From Pseudogemmobacter humi (GTDB lineage Bacteria; Pseudomonadota; Alphaproteobacteria; Rhodobacterales; Rhodobacteraceae), in the NCBI RefSeq assembly GCF_900609055.1, contig NZ_UXAW01000051.1, positions 272,674 to 336,673 on the forward strand: a DNA stretch of 64,000 nt, written 5' to 3'. The position numbers and the translations under genes were made by a program. Shown one piece after another: positions 1 through 7,794 of the stretch. Each line of letters starts with the position of its first letter. The first letter of the stretch is position 1. The notes below the pieces were generated by a model. That model was not told the origin of the DNA. It saw nothing but the letters and a program-made list of their open reading frames with translations, and did no database searches.

Positions 1-398
1 CCCGGCTTGGCATGCAGGATGTCGCGCGCTCGGCCATCGAGCCTGAAGAGATGCTGCCTGCGGTGGCGCAGGGCGCCATCGGGGTGGAGCGCCGCGAGAC
101 TGACGCCCGCGTGGCTGCGCTGCTTTCGCGCATCCACGACCGCGAGACCGGGCTGCGGCTGGCGGCAGAGCGGGCGTTCCTGCTGACGCTCGACGGCTCC
201 TGCCAGACGCCGATCGCGGGGCTGGCGCTGCTGGAAGGCGACACGCTCTGGCTGCGGGGCGAGATCCTGCGCTCCGACGGCAGCGAGGCGATCCGCGACG
301 AGATCCGCGGTCCGCTGACCGAAGGCGCTGCGCTTGGCGAGACGCTGGCGCGCCGCCTGCTTTCCCGCGCTCCGGCGGATTTCTTCACCGGAAAGTGA
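1..398 (+). CDS. hemC: Hydroxymethylbilane synthase, C-terminal part (5' truncated by window edge)
   Basis: This is the C-terminal ~130 residues of porphobilinogen deaminase, the cytoplasmic enzyme that polymerises four porphobilinogen units in tetrapyrrole (haem, bacteriochlorophyll, B12) synthesis. The reading frame is already open at base 3. The visible part has the family segment RSAIEPEEMLPAVAQGAIGVE and the C-terminal domain with GSCQTPIAG, whose Cys carries the dipyrromethane cofactor. The N-terminal catalytic domains lie outside the window, so only the tail can be judged, and the stop at 396-398 is normal. Confidence 0.93.
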   Translation, partial: RLGMQDVARSAIEPEEMLPAVAQGAIGVERRETDARVAALLSRIHDRETGLRLAAERAFLLTLDGSCQTPIAGLALLEGDTLWLRGEILRSDGSEAIRDEIRGPLTEGAALGETLARRLLSRAPADFFTGK

Positions 399-468
399 AC
401 CGAACTGTTTTGTATCCCGCGCCGGATCCGTGAAGGATCAGGTAAACTATTGCCGAAAGGGCGGGGAG

Positions 469-1203
469 ATGAACGGAAATGGCCTCTCGCACCTGGTGAA
501 GGATGCTTTGCGCAATCGTCCCGGACGGATTTCGCGCCTGCGCTCTGCCGCGGGCGGGACGTTCTGGCTGAAACGGGTCGAGAAGCTTTCGCTGCGGCTC
601 AGGTTGCAGAAGGGCGATCCGCGACGCGCGTTCGAGGCCGAGCGCGAGGGGCTGAAAACGCTTGCGGCCAAGGGGCTGCCGGTGCCGAAGATCCTGCTGG
701 AAGGGCCGGATTACTTCCTGCTTCCCGATGCGGGGCCGACGCTGGAACAGATCGCCGGTGATGAGGCCCGCCCGGTCCCCGACCGCGAGGCCGCCTTTGC
801 CGCCGCGGGCAAGGCGCTGGCGCGGCTGCACTGGGCGGGGCTTTCGCATGGCCGCCCCGCGCCGCGCGACATCTGCTGGGACGGATGCACCGCCCGTTTC
901 ATCGATCTGGAGCGGTTTTCCCTGGCGTGCCGCAGTGGCTTTCGGCAGGCGTTGGATGTGGTGATCTTCACCCAAAGCTGCTTTTCGCGCTGGCCCAGGG
1001 ACAGCCGCTGGCTCGATGCCGCGCTTGCCGCCTGGAGCGCGAATGCCCCCGACGGGGCGGGCAAGCGCGTCTCGCGGCTTGCCTGCGGCCTTGGCTGGCT
1101 TGGCCCGCCTGCGCGCGCGCTTTCGCATTTCAGGCCGAAAAGCCGCGAATTGCGCGCCGTGCCGCTGACGCTCGGGCGGCTCCGGTGCGGCCGGTTTGCC
1201 TGA
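469..1203 (+). CDS. Kinase-fold protein, WaaP/Bud32-like, with atypical catalytic loop
   Basis: This 244-residue protein starts at ATG 469, directly behind a GGCGGGGAG ribosome site. It resembles small lipopolysaccharide kinases and Bud32-type kinases. An early Lys sits in FWLKRVEK, an alpha-C-like stretch (FEAEREGLKTL) follows, then ALARLHWAGLSHGR and finally FIDLERF, which sits where the metal-binding Asp motif would be. The usual catalytic HGDxHxxN loop reads HGRPAPRDI, so the canonical Asp is displaced and activity is uncertain. The stop is 6 bases from the convergent permease gene. Substrate unknown: LPS core sugar or protein phosphorylation are both possible, as is an inactive pseudokinase. 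Confidence 0.6.
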   Translation: MNGNGLSHLVKDALRNRPGRISRLRSAAGGTFWLKRVEKLSLRLRLQKGDPRRAFEAEREGLKTLAAKGLPVPKILLEGPDYFLLPDAGPTLEQIAGDEARPVPDREAAFAAAGKALARLHWAGLSHGRPAPRDICWDGCTARFIDLERFSLACRSGFRQALDVVIFTQSCFSRWPRDSRWLDAALAAWSANAPDGAGKRVSRLACGLGWLGPPARALSHFRPKSRELRAVPLTLGRLRCGRFA

Positions 1204-1209
1204 CCGCCC

Positions 1210-3717
1210 TCAGTCCTGCGATCTGAGGAGCCGCGCCGGTTTCACCCGCAGCGACCGGCCCGCGAAGACCAGCCCGGCGAGCAGGGTCGCCGCCACGCCG
1301 CCCAGCACGATGCCGAGCGCGGGGACCGGCTCGAACCGATACGGGCTTTCCATCACGAAACGCATCACCGCCCAGCCCGAGACCGTCCCGGCAAAGACCG
1401 CGACCGCGCCTGCCGCCGCGCCGAGGAAGGCTGCGCGCAAAGCGAAGCTCATCAGGATCCGCCGCCGTGTCGCGCCCAGCACCTTCATCAGCGCCGCCTC
1501 GTAGCTGCGGGCGCGCTCGCCCGCGGCGGCGGTGCCGATCAGCACCGCAAAGCCGGTCAGGAGCGTGCCCGCCGCCGCCCAGGCGGTGGCGGTGGCGATC
1601 GAGGACAGGGCCTCGCTCACCCGGTCCACCGCCTCGCGGATGCGGATCGCGGTGACGTTCGGCCATTCCCGCGTCACCTCGCGCAGGATGCGGGCCTCGG
1701 CCTCGGGCGGGGCGTAGAGCGTGGCGATATGGCTATGCGGGGCGCCCGCCAGCGCCGCCTCGTTCATCACGATCACGAATCCCATGCCGGCGTTCGAGAA
1801 ATCCACCTCGCGCAAAGAGGTGATCGTGCCGGTGATCTCGCGCCCCAGGATGTTCACCGTCAGCCGGTCGCCGGGGCCGAGGCCCAGTTCCGCGGCTTCG
1901 GCGGCGGCGAGGCTGATCTGCGGCTCGCCCTGGTAGCCCTCGGGCCACCATTCGCCCGCGGTGAGTTTCGTGCCCGCGGGCAGGGGTCCGGCGTAAGAGA
2001 CGCCGCGGTCGCCGCGCACCACCCAGTGATCGCCCGCAACCTCGCGCGCGGGGCGGTCGTTGATCCGGCTGACCACGCCGCGCAGCATCGGCGCGGTCTC
2101 GTAGCGCGAGACGTCGGGGTCGGCTTCGGCGTTTTCCGTGAAAGCCGCGATCTGGCCGGGCTGGATATCGACGAAGAAGAAGGCGGGCGCCCGGGTCGGC
2201 AGATCGCGGTCGATGGCGGCGCGCAGATTGGCGTCGATCTGGCCCACGGCGGCCAGCACCGAGAGGCCGAGGCCCAGGGACAGCACCACCGGCAGCGCCT
2301 CGCTGCCCGGGCCGCCGATGGCCGCAAGCGCCGCGCGCAAGGCCGGGCGGCCCTGTGCCAGCCCTCCGCGCGCGAGCCGTCGGGCGAGCCGCCGCAGTCC
2401 CCATGCCGTCAGCGCCAGAACGGCCAGCGCCGCCAGCACGCCTCCGGCGGTGCCGAGCGCCAGCTCCGGGATGCCCGAGGTGATCACGGCGGTGGCGACC
2501 AGAGCCACCACCAGCACCACGAGCGCGAGGATCCACCGCCTGCGCGGCCAGCCCGCCGCGCCGCCGCGATACAGCGCCGCGGCGCGGATGCGCTCGGCCC
2601 GCGCCAGCGGCAGCAGCGTGAAGATCAGCGCCGTCAGCGCGCCGTAGAAGGCGGCCTCGGTCAGTGCCATGGGCGAGACGCCGATCTTCGCCGGGAAGGG
2701 CAGCGAGGCCTCGATCCAGGGCGCGGCGATCAGCGGCACGCCCGCGCCGAGGACAAGGCCGATGGCGATGCCGATCAGTGTCAGAAAGCCGACCTGGATC
2801 AGATAGCTGGCAAAGATCAGCCCCATCGGCGCGCCCAGCGTTTTCAGCGTGGCGATGGTGGCGGTCTTGCCTTGCAGCCAGGCCCGCACCGCGGCCGAAA
2901 TCCCCACCCCGCCGACCGCCAGCCCGGCAAGGCCGACGAGGACGAGGAAACTGCCCATCCGGTCGATGAACCGCTCGATCCCCGGGGCGGGGCGGCGCGC
3001 GTCGGTCCAGCGCATGCCGTCATCGCGGAACTGCCGCCGGGCCTCGGCCTCCAGCCGCTCCAGATCGCTGCCGGGGGGCAGCGCGAGGCGGTATTTGGTC
3101 TCGAACAGCGAGCCAGGGGAGAGCAGGCCGGACCCGGCCAGCGCCGGGGTGGCGACCAGGGTACGCGGTCCCAGTGAGAAACTGTCGGCGCCGTTGTCGG
3201 GCTCTTCCAGCAGCGCGGCCATCAGCACGAATTCCTGGGTGCCCAGCCGGAAGCGGTCGCCCGGGGCCAGCTCCAGCCGCTCGATCAGGATCGGGTCCAT
3301 CACCGCGCCGGGCAGGCCGCCTTCGCCCGCCAGCGCCTCGGAGAGCGGCATCGCGGGGTCCAGCACCGCCGCGCCGTAAAGCGGCCAGAGCCCGTCCACC
3401 GCCTTCAGTTGGGTCAGCGCCTGGTCAGTTTCGGTCAGCGCCATCGAGCGGAAATCGACGATCTCCGATACCCTTTCCGCCGCGCCCGCCATGAAGGCGC
3501 GCTCGTCCCCGGAAGCGAAGCGGTAGGTGAAGCGCATCTCGGCATCGCCGCCCAGAAGCACGCTGCCCTGATCGGCCAGCCCGGCCTGGATCGAGGCGCG
3601 CAGCGTGCCCACGCCCGCGATGGCGGCGACCCCGAGCGCGAGGCAGATCAGGAAGACGCGCAGGTCTTTCAGACCCCCGCGCAGTTCCCTGCGGGCGATG
3701 CGGAAGGCAAGGCTCAT
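1210..3717 (-). CDS. ABC transporter permease, FtsX/YbbP family
   Basis: The 835-residue membrane protein has the YbbP/FtsX-type layout: an N-terminal helix after [12 protein letters not shown], a large periplasmic domain to about residue 245, three helices, a central membrane segment, a second periplasmic domain around residues 490-710 and three more helices near the C-terminus. Length and double-FtsX organisation match the YbbAP exporter family, which works on lipophilic or envelope substrates rather than nutrient uptake. Its start codon overlaps the stop of the upstream ATPase gene by four bases (ATGA), so the two are translationally coupled. The substrate cannot be read from sequence; the GDSL esterase gene is divergently adjacent, as is common for ybbA-tesA. 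Confidence 0.9.
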   Translation of the reverse strand: MSLAFRIARRELRGGLKDLRVFLICLALGVAAIAGVGTLRASIQAGLADQGSVLLGGDAEMRFTYRFASGDERAFMAGAAERVSEIVDFRSMALTETDQALTQLKAVDGLWPLYGAAVLDPAMPLSEALAGEGGLPGAVMDPILIERLELAPGDRFRLGTQEFVLMAALLEEPDNGADSFSLGPRTLVATPALAGSGLLSPGSLFETKYRLALPPGSDLERLEAEARRQFRDDGMRWTDARRPAPGIERFIDRMGSFLVLVGLAGLAVGGVGISAAVRAWLQGKTATIATLKTLGAPMGLIFASYLIQVGFLTLIGIAIGLVLGAGVPLIAAPWIEASLPFPAKIGVSPMALTEAAFYGALTALIFTLLPLARAERIRAAALYRGGAAGWPRRRWILALVVLVVALVATAVITSGIPELALGTAGGVLAALAVLALTAWGLRRLARRLARGGLAQGRPALRAALAAIGGPGSEALPVVLSLGLGLSVLAAVGQIDANLRAAIDRDLPTRAPAFFFVDIQPGQIAAFTENAEADPDVSRYETAPMLRGVVSRINDRPAREVAGDHWVVRGDRGVSYAGPLPAGTKLTAGEWWPEGYQGEPQISLAAAEAAELGLGPGDRLTVNILGREITGTITSLREVDFSNAGMGFVIVMNEAALAGAPHSHIATLYAPPEAEARILREVTREWPNVTAIRIREAVDRVSEALSSIATATAWAAAGTLLTGFAVLIGTAAAGERARSYEAALMKVLGATRRRILMSFALRAAFLGAAAGAVAVFAGTVSGWAVMRFVMESPYRFEPVPALGIVLGGVAATLLAGLVFAGRSLRVKPARLLRSQD

Positions 3718-4397
3718 GCGGCGCGTTCCGTGGCGAGTTGCCCGTCGGTCAGCCGCACCACGCGGTCGCAGCGGGCGGCGAGTTCGGGGGCATGCGTCAC
3801 CATCACCAGCGTCGCCCCGTGCCGGTCGCGCAACGAAAACAAGAGATCCATGATCGCCTGACCGTTTGCGCCGTCGAGGTTGCCGGTCGGCTCGTCCGCC
3901 AGCAGCAGCGCCGGGCGCGGCGCGATGGCGCGGGCCAGTGCGACCCGCTGCTGCTCGCCCCCCGAAAGCTGCGCCGGATAGTGATCGGTGCGCGCGCCGA
4001 GGCCCACGGCCTCAAGTTCCGCCCGAGCGCGGGGGAAGGCGTCCTTCTCGCCGCCGAGTTCCAGCGGCAGCGCGACGTTTTCCAGCGCGGTCATATTGGG
4101 GATCAGGTGGAAGGACTGGAACACCACGCCCATATTCGCGCGGCGGAACCGCGCGAGCTGATCCTCGTTCATCGCGCCGAGGTCCTGGCCGAGGGCTTGC
4201 ACGCTGCCTTGCGTCGCGCGCTCCAGCCCGCCCATCAGCATCAGGAGCGAGGATTTGCCCGACCCCGAGGGGCCGGTCAGCGCCAGCGTCTCGCCCCGGT
4301 TGACCTCAAGCGAGATGCCCCGCAGGATCCCGACCGGGCCGGCGTTTCCCTGAAGCGTCAGATGAACACCGGCGAGCGAAAGGACGGAATCGGACAT
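3714..4397 (-). CDS. ABC transporter ATP-binding protein, YbbA/LolD-like
   Basis: This 227-residue nucleotide-binding subunit carries Walker [10 protein letters not shown] (near residue 42), signature [14 protein letters not shown], Walker [10 protein letters not shown] and a switch His in VMVTHAPE. It is the energy module for the permease encoded just downstream with a 4-base overlap. I chose ATG 4397 ([10 protein letters not shown]) because AGGAAG lies six bases upstream; a longer frame runs to 4463 but would reach into the divergent esterase gene. The chosen start overlaps the esterase start codon by two bases in a CATG palindrome. YbbA is the closest family; LolD is less likely because no LolC/E pair is present. 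Confidence 0.92.
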   Translation of the reverse strand: MSDSVLSLAGVHLTLQGNAGPVGILRGISLEVNRGETLALTGPSGSGKSSLLMLMGGLERATQGSVQALGQDLGAMNEDQLARFRRANMGVVFQSFHLIPNMTALENVALPLELGGEKDAFPRARAELEAVGLGARTDHYPAQLSGGEQQRVALARAIAPRPALLLADEPTGNLDGANGQAIMDLLFSLRDRHGATLVMVTHAPELAARCDRVVRLTDGQLATERAA

Positions 4398-5094
4398 GCG
4401 GAACTTCCTGAAACGGGCGACACAGGGGGGATATGGCGCATTGCGCGCGCTCCGCAACCTCACGATTGCGTTGATTCTGCCGGTTTTTCCGGTTTTCGCA
4501 GAGGAGGCGGTGAAGATCGTCGCTTTGGGCGACAGTCTGACCGCGGGCTACGGGCTGAACGAGGGCGAGGGGCTGGTGCCGCAGCTCCAGGCCTGGCTCG
4601 ATGCGCAGGGCGCGGGCGTGGTGATCGGGAATGCGGGCGTCTCGGGCGACACCACCGCCGGAGGGCTGTCGCGGGTGGACTGGGCGCTTGGGGACGGCGC
4701 CGATGCGCTGATGGTCACGCTGGGCGGCAACGACATGCTGCGCGGCATCCCGGCGGCCGAGGTGCGGGCCAATCTCGACGGTATTCTGCGCGCCGCGCGG
4801 GGGCGGGATTTGCCGGTGCTGCTGGTCGCGATGAAGGCGCCCGCGAACTGGGGGCCGGATTATAAACGCGACTTCGACGCGCTTTATGTCGAACTGGCGG
4901 AAGAATATGATGCGCTTTTGTATGACGGGTTCTTTCAGGGCCTGACTGCGGCGGGGGCGGACCCGTCCGATCCGGCGGCGCTGGCGCGCTGGATGCAGGG
5001 CGACGGCATCCATCCGAACGCCGAAGGGGTGAAGCTGATCGCAGAGGCGCTTGGCCCTGCTGTGCTGGAACTGGCGGCACGGGCGCGACAGTAG
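4396..5094 (+). CDS. tesA: GDSL/SGNH esterase (thioesterase I / lysophospholipase L1-like)
   Basis: A periplasmic SGNH hydrolase of 232 residues. After an N-terminal leader with a hydrophobic stretch (about residues 21-35, ending PVFAEE) come block I GDSLTAGYGL with the nucleophilic Ser, the oxyanion Gly of block II, block III GGNDML and block V DGIHPN with the catalytic Asp-His pair. TesA-type enzymes hydrolyse acyl-CoA, lysophospholipids and aryl esters. The leader is longer than usual, so a downstream start is possible. The ybbA-type exporter genes are divergent and share the CATG start overlap, so both ribosome sites lie inside the opposing coding sequence. Confidence 0.88.
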   Translation: MRNFLKRATQGGYGALRALRNLTIALILPVFPVFAEEAVKIVALGDSLTAGYGLNEGEGLVPQLQAWLDAQGAGVVIGNAGVSGDTTAGGLSRVDWALGDGADALMVTLGGNDMLRGIPAAEVRANLDGILRAARGRDLPVLLVAMKAPANWGPDYKRDFDALYVELAEEYDALLYDGFFQGLTAAGADPSDPAALARWMQGDGIHPNAEGVKLIAEALGPAVLELAARARQ

Positions 5095-5127
5095 CGGAGA
5101 CCGGGCGGCGGGTTGCTGGCCGGGGAT

Positions 5128-5160
5128 GCCTCCGGCGGGGGTATTTGGGTCAGGATGAAA
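5128..5160 (+). repeat. Dispersed Rhodobacteraceae-type intergenic repeat, copy a
   Basis: This copy carries the GCCTCCGGCGGGGG box followed by the core TATTTGGGTCAGGATGAAA, identical to copies near 14.2 and 46.5 kb. It fills the gap between the esterase stop and the FAD dehydrogenase start. The ATG inside the core (5155) opens a seven-codon frame (MKDRSGR) whose stop overlaps the dehydrogenase ATG as ATGA. Confidence 0.85.
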
Positions 5161-5174
5161 GACCGGAGCGGGCG

Positions 5175-6578
5175 ATGACGGAATTTCTTGAGGAACTGAG
5201 GGCGGCGCTCGGGGCCGAGCATGTGCTGACCGGCGATGATGCTTTGCGCTACGGTCGCGACTGGATGGGGCATTACATCGGCCATCCGCTGGCGGTCGCG
5301 CGGCCCGCCTCGACCGCCGGGGTCGCGGCCTGCGTGACGCTTGCCGCCCGCGCGGGCGTGGCCGTGGTGCCGATCGGCGGCAACACCGGCCTTGTCGGCG
5401 GCACCATGACCGAGGGCGGGCTGCTGGTCAGCCTGGAGCGCATGAACCGCATCCGCGAGATCCGTCTCGACGCCCGGCTGGTGATCGCCGAGGCCGGGGT
5501 GGTGCTGCAAAAGATCCACGAGGCGGCCGAGGACCTGGGCCTTTACTTCCCGCTCTGGTTCGGCGCGCGCGGCTCGGCGATGCTGGGCGGCGCGCTTTCG
5601 ACCAATGCGGGCGGTTCGAACGTGTTGCGCTACGGCTCGACGCGGGGGCTGTGCCTCGGGCTGGAGGTGGTGCTGGCCGATGGCCGGGTGCTGAACCTGA
5701 TGAGCGAATTGCACAAGGACAATTCCGGCTACGATCTGAAACAGCTTTTCATCGGCGCCGAGGGGACTTTGGGGATCATCACGGCGGCGGTGATGAAGCT
5801 GGTGCCGGCGCCGCGCGCCCATGCGACCGCGGTTGTTGCCGCGCGCGCACTGCCGCAGGCGCTTGCCCTTTTGAACCGGATGCAGGAGGCGACCGGCGGC
5901 CGCGTCGAGGCCTTCGAGCTGATGCCCGCCGATTACGCCCGCCGCCTTGCCGAGGTGCGCCCCGATCTGGGCCAGCCCTTCGCGGAGATCCCCGGGGTCA
6001 CGATCCTGATCGAGGCCGCGACCACTTCGGAGGACGAGGCCCGCCCCGGCCCCGACGGCGCGGTGCCGCTGGTCACGAAGCTGGAGGAAGTGCTGGGCGC
6101 CATGCTGGAGGAGGGGCTGATCGGGGACGCGGTGATCGCCACCTCCGAGGCGAGCCGGAGGGCGATCTGGGCGCGGCGCGAGGCGGCGGCCGAGATCTGC
6201 CAGGGCCTTGCCCCCTATGTCGACACCGACATCTGCCTGCCGGTCGACCGGGTGGACAGGTTCCTGACCGCCGCCGCCGCCCGGCTGGACGCGCTGGATC
6301 CGGGTGCGCGCACGATCACCGTGGGGCATCTGGGCGACGGCAATCTGCATTTCTCGGTCTATCCCACCCGCGAGGGGCTGGAGCAGGCGGTGATGGAAAC
6401 GGTCGAGGATCTGGTGGCGGAGCTTGGCGGCAGCTTCTCGGCCGAACACGGGATCGGCCTGTCGAAACTGCCGTCGATGCGGCGGCGCAAGGATCCGGTC
6501 GCGCTGGACGTGATGCGCGCGGTCAAGGCGGCGCTGGACCCCGGGGGGCGGATGAACCCGGGGAAGGTGATCCCGTAG
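5175..6578 (+). CDS. FAD-linked oxidase, D-2-hydroxyglutarate/D-lactate dehydrogenase type
   Basis: This 467-residue flavoprotein oxidises a D-2-hydroxyacid to its 2-oxoacid. The N-terminal FAD-binding type 4 domain shows PIGGNTGLVGG and GGALSTNAGGSNVLRYG. The C-terminal substrate domain ends with GHLGDGNLHF and EHGIGLSKLP, the metal and substrate motifs of the D2HGDH/GlcD/DLD group. The start at ATG 5175 (MTEFLEEL) has GGAGCGGG upstream; an in-frame extension to 5145 runs into the repeat and is rejected. Length and motifs favour D-2-hydroxyglutarate dehydrogenase over glycolate oxidase GlcD, and no glcEF genes are adjacent. Confidence 0.88.
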   Translation: MTEFLEELRAALGAEHVLTGDDALRYGRDWMGHYIGHPLAVARPASTAGVAACVTLAARAGVAVVPIGGNTGLVGGTMTEGGLLVSLERMNRIREIRLDARLVIAEAGVVLQKIHEAAEDLGLYFPLWFGARGSAMLGGALSTNAGGSNVLRYGSTRGLCLGLEVVLADGRVLNLMSELHKDNSGYDLKQLFIGAEGTLGIITAAVMKLVPAPRAHATAVVAARALPQALALLNRMQEATGGRVEAFELMPADYARRLAEVRPDLGQPFAEIPGVTILIEAATTSEDEARPGPDGAVPLVTKLEEVLGAMLEEGLIGDAVIATSEASRRAIWARREAAAEICQGLAPYVDTDICLPVDRVDRFLTAAAARLDALDPGARTITVGHLGDGNLHFSVYPTREGLEQAVMETVEDLVAELGGSFSAEHGIGLSKLPSMRRRKDPVALDVMRAVKAALDPGGRMNPGKVIP

Positions 6579-6662
6579 GGGCACGCACTGGATTCAGCTT
6601 ATCAGGGCAGGTGCCGGTTGCGGATGCGCGGTTAGCGAAATTTCGATGGCCTCGCAGGATAA

Positions 6663-7271
6663 CCCGGGTTCAGATCGGGGGCCGGAGTGATCATCAGCAG
6701 GAAGGACGCATATCACAGATCCTTTGTCGCATACCTGCGCAGGGAACACCGATCCGGCCTGGGGGGAAACAGGCCTCGCCCGGGGGGCAATGCCGTCTGG
6801 CGCAGCTGGCACGGGCCCCTCGCATCGCGCCAATGACGGGCGCTGTTCGACCGGCCCTCGCCCCCGGATACGGGCCATCCGGGCTCGGACCAGGGATGCA
6901 GCTGCGAGGCCGTCCCTTATGTCACCGGCGAGACGGAATTCGCTTACCATATCATGCAGGAATTTCCGCCCGTTCGGACACACCGACATGGCGATTTCGC
7001 ATATGATTTTGGCGACATCGAATTTGCTCACGGAGGGGGCTCTGTCTGCGGGAGGTTCACCGGCAGCGTGACGCCACAGGGGTAGATCCTGCGTATTTCG
7101 GGGGAAAGCCGGTTCACGTTCCGGGACATTTTCGAGGATCTTCTCGATATCGGCATCGAAGCCGGGGGCGATCCTTAGGAGATCACCGGAGGGTGGACCC
7201 CATCCTTTTCTGCCGGGGTATTCGCAGAGCGCGAGATCAGCGAGTTCGTTGATCCTCAGAGGGGTGGTTGA
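6663..7271 (+). pseudogene. Decayed coding sequence with in-frame stops
   Basis: One + frame reads like protein over most of this stretch but is interrupted by TGA at 6834 and TAG at 7083 and 7176, ending at TGA 7269. Coherent pieces include SRKDAYHRSFVAYLRREH (from about 6696), FAYHIMQEFPPVRTHRHGDF (from about 6936), RFTFRDIFEDLLDIG (7107 on) and EITGGWTPSFSAGVFAEREI (7179 on). The codon use is less G+C-biased than the neighbours and no start or ribosome site was found. I do not recognise the family. It looks like the remains of one or two small accessory genes. Confidence 0.5.
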
Positions 7272-7292
7272 TCCATAAGAGGCAGATTTCTG

Positions 7293-7743
7293 GTGGTGAT
7301 GGCCATCGCAGGATTATTCGCGATCGGGATATTTGTCCTGAAAAGGCCGATGGAGATGGTTCTTCCCAATGGTTTCGTCATCCGGGGGAACAGCACCGTC
7401 CTGTCGGCCGACCGCCGCACCGTGCTGCACGACGATGTGGAATTCATTTGCTTCGATGACCGCTTCCTGTTCGTCATGCCACTTTCGGTAGGAAAGGGGG
7501 GCTTTGTTCGACAACCAGACGGGGGAGCAGGTGGATCACCGCGATCATCCCGCCCTCCACGCGCCCGGCGGATTGCTCTATGGCCCCAAAAGCTGCAACG
7601 GATATCATGCCGAGGTGACAGGGCCGGGTCTTTTGCACGATGGCGGCAAATGGCCGTTCCTTCCGTCCTGGAGCGGCCTGAACCGCGAAGATCCCCGCCT
7701 GAAGGATCGCGCCTGGCTGGAGCGTCCCTGCCCGGACCGCTGA
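7293..7743 (+). pseudogene. Small membrane-anchored protein, frameshifted at a G6 tract
   Basis: Reading from GTG 7293 gives a hydrophobic N-terminus (AIAGLFAIGIFVL) and a globular part ending SVGKGG. At the GGGGGG run (7496-7501) the frame changes: deleting one G joins it to the frame used by 7504-7743, which continues LFDNQTGEQVDHRDH and ends WLERPCPDR. Together they would make a single ~150-residue signal-anchored protein with three Cys in the exported part. Left unrepaired, the first frame runs on into the antisense of the caspase gene. It may be a true frameshift, phase variation at the G tract, or a sequencing error. Function unknown. Confidence 0.55.
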
Positions 7744-7794
7744 TCCGGTCTGTGGCCGCAGAGGCGAGCCAGCGTCCCTGCCGCCGGACGCCTG

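Noticed and set aside
1729..3177. A 482-codon plus-strand frame opposite the ABC permease
   Set aside because: Composition (Arg, Gln, Gly-rich, no motifs) is that of antisense in high-GC DNA.
4306..5013. A 235-codon minus-strand frame over the esterase
   Set aside because: It is the shadow of the GDSL gene and would extend through the ATPase start region without a ribosome site.
6806..6824. Possible sigma-54 -24/-12 promoter (TGGCACGGGCCCCTCGCA)
   Set aside because: The spacing between GG and GC is wrong by two bases and no gene starts downstream.
6594..7031. A 145-codon minus-strand frame in the decayed region
   Set aside because: The plus-strand frame reads more protein-like across several stops; the minus frame is Pro/Arg-rich with no motif.
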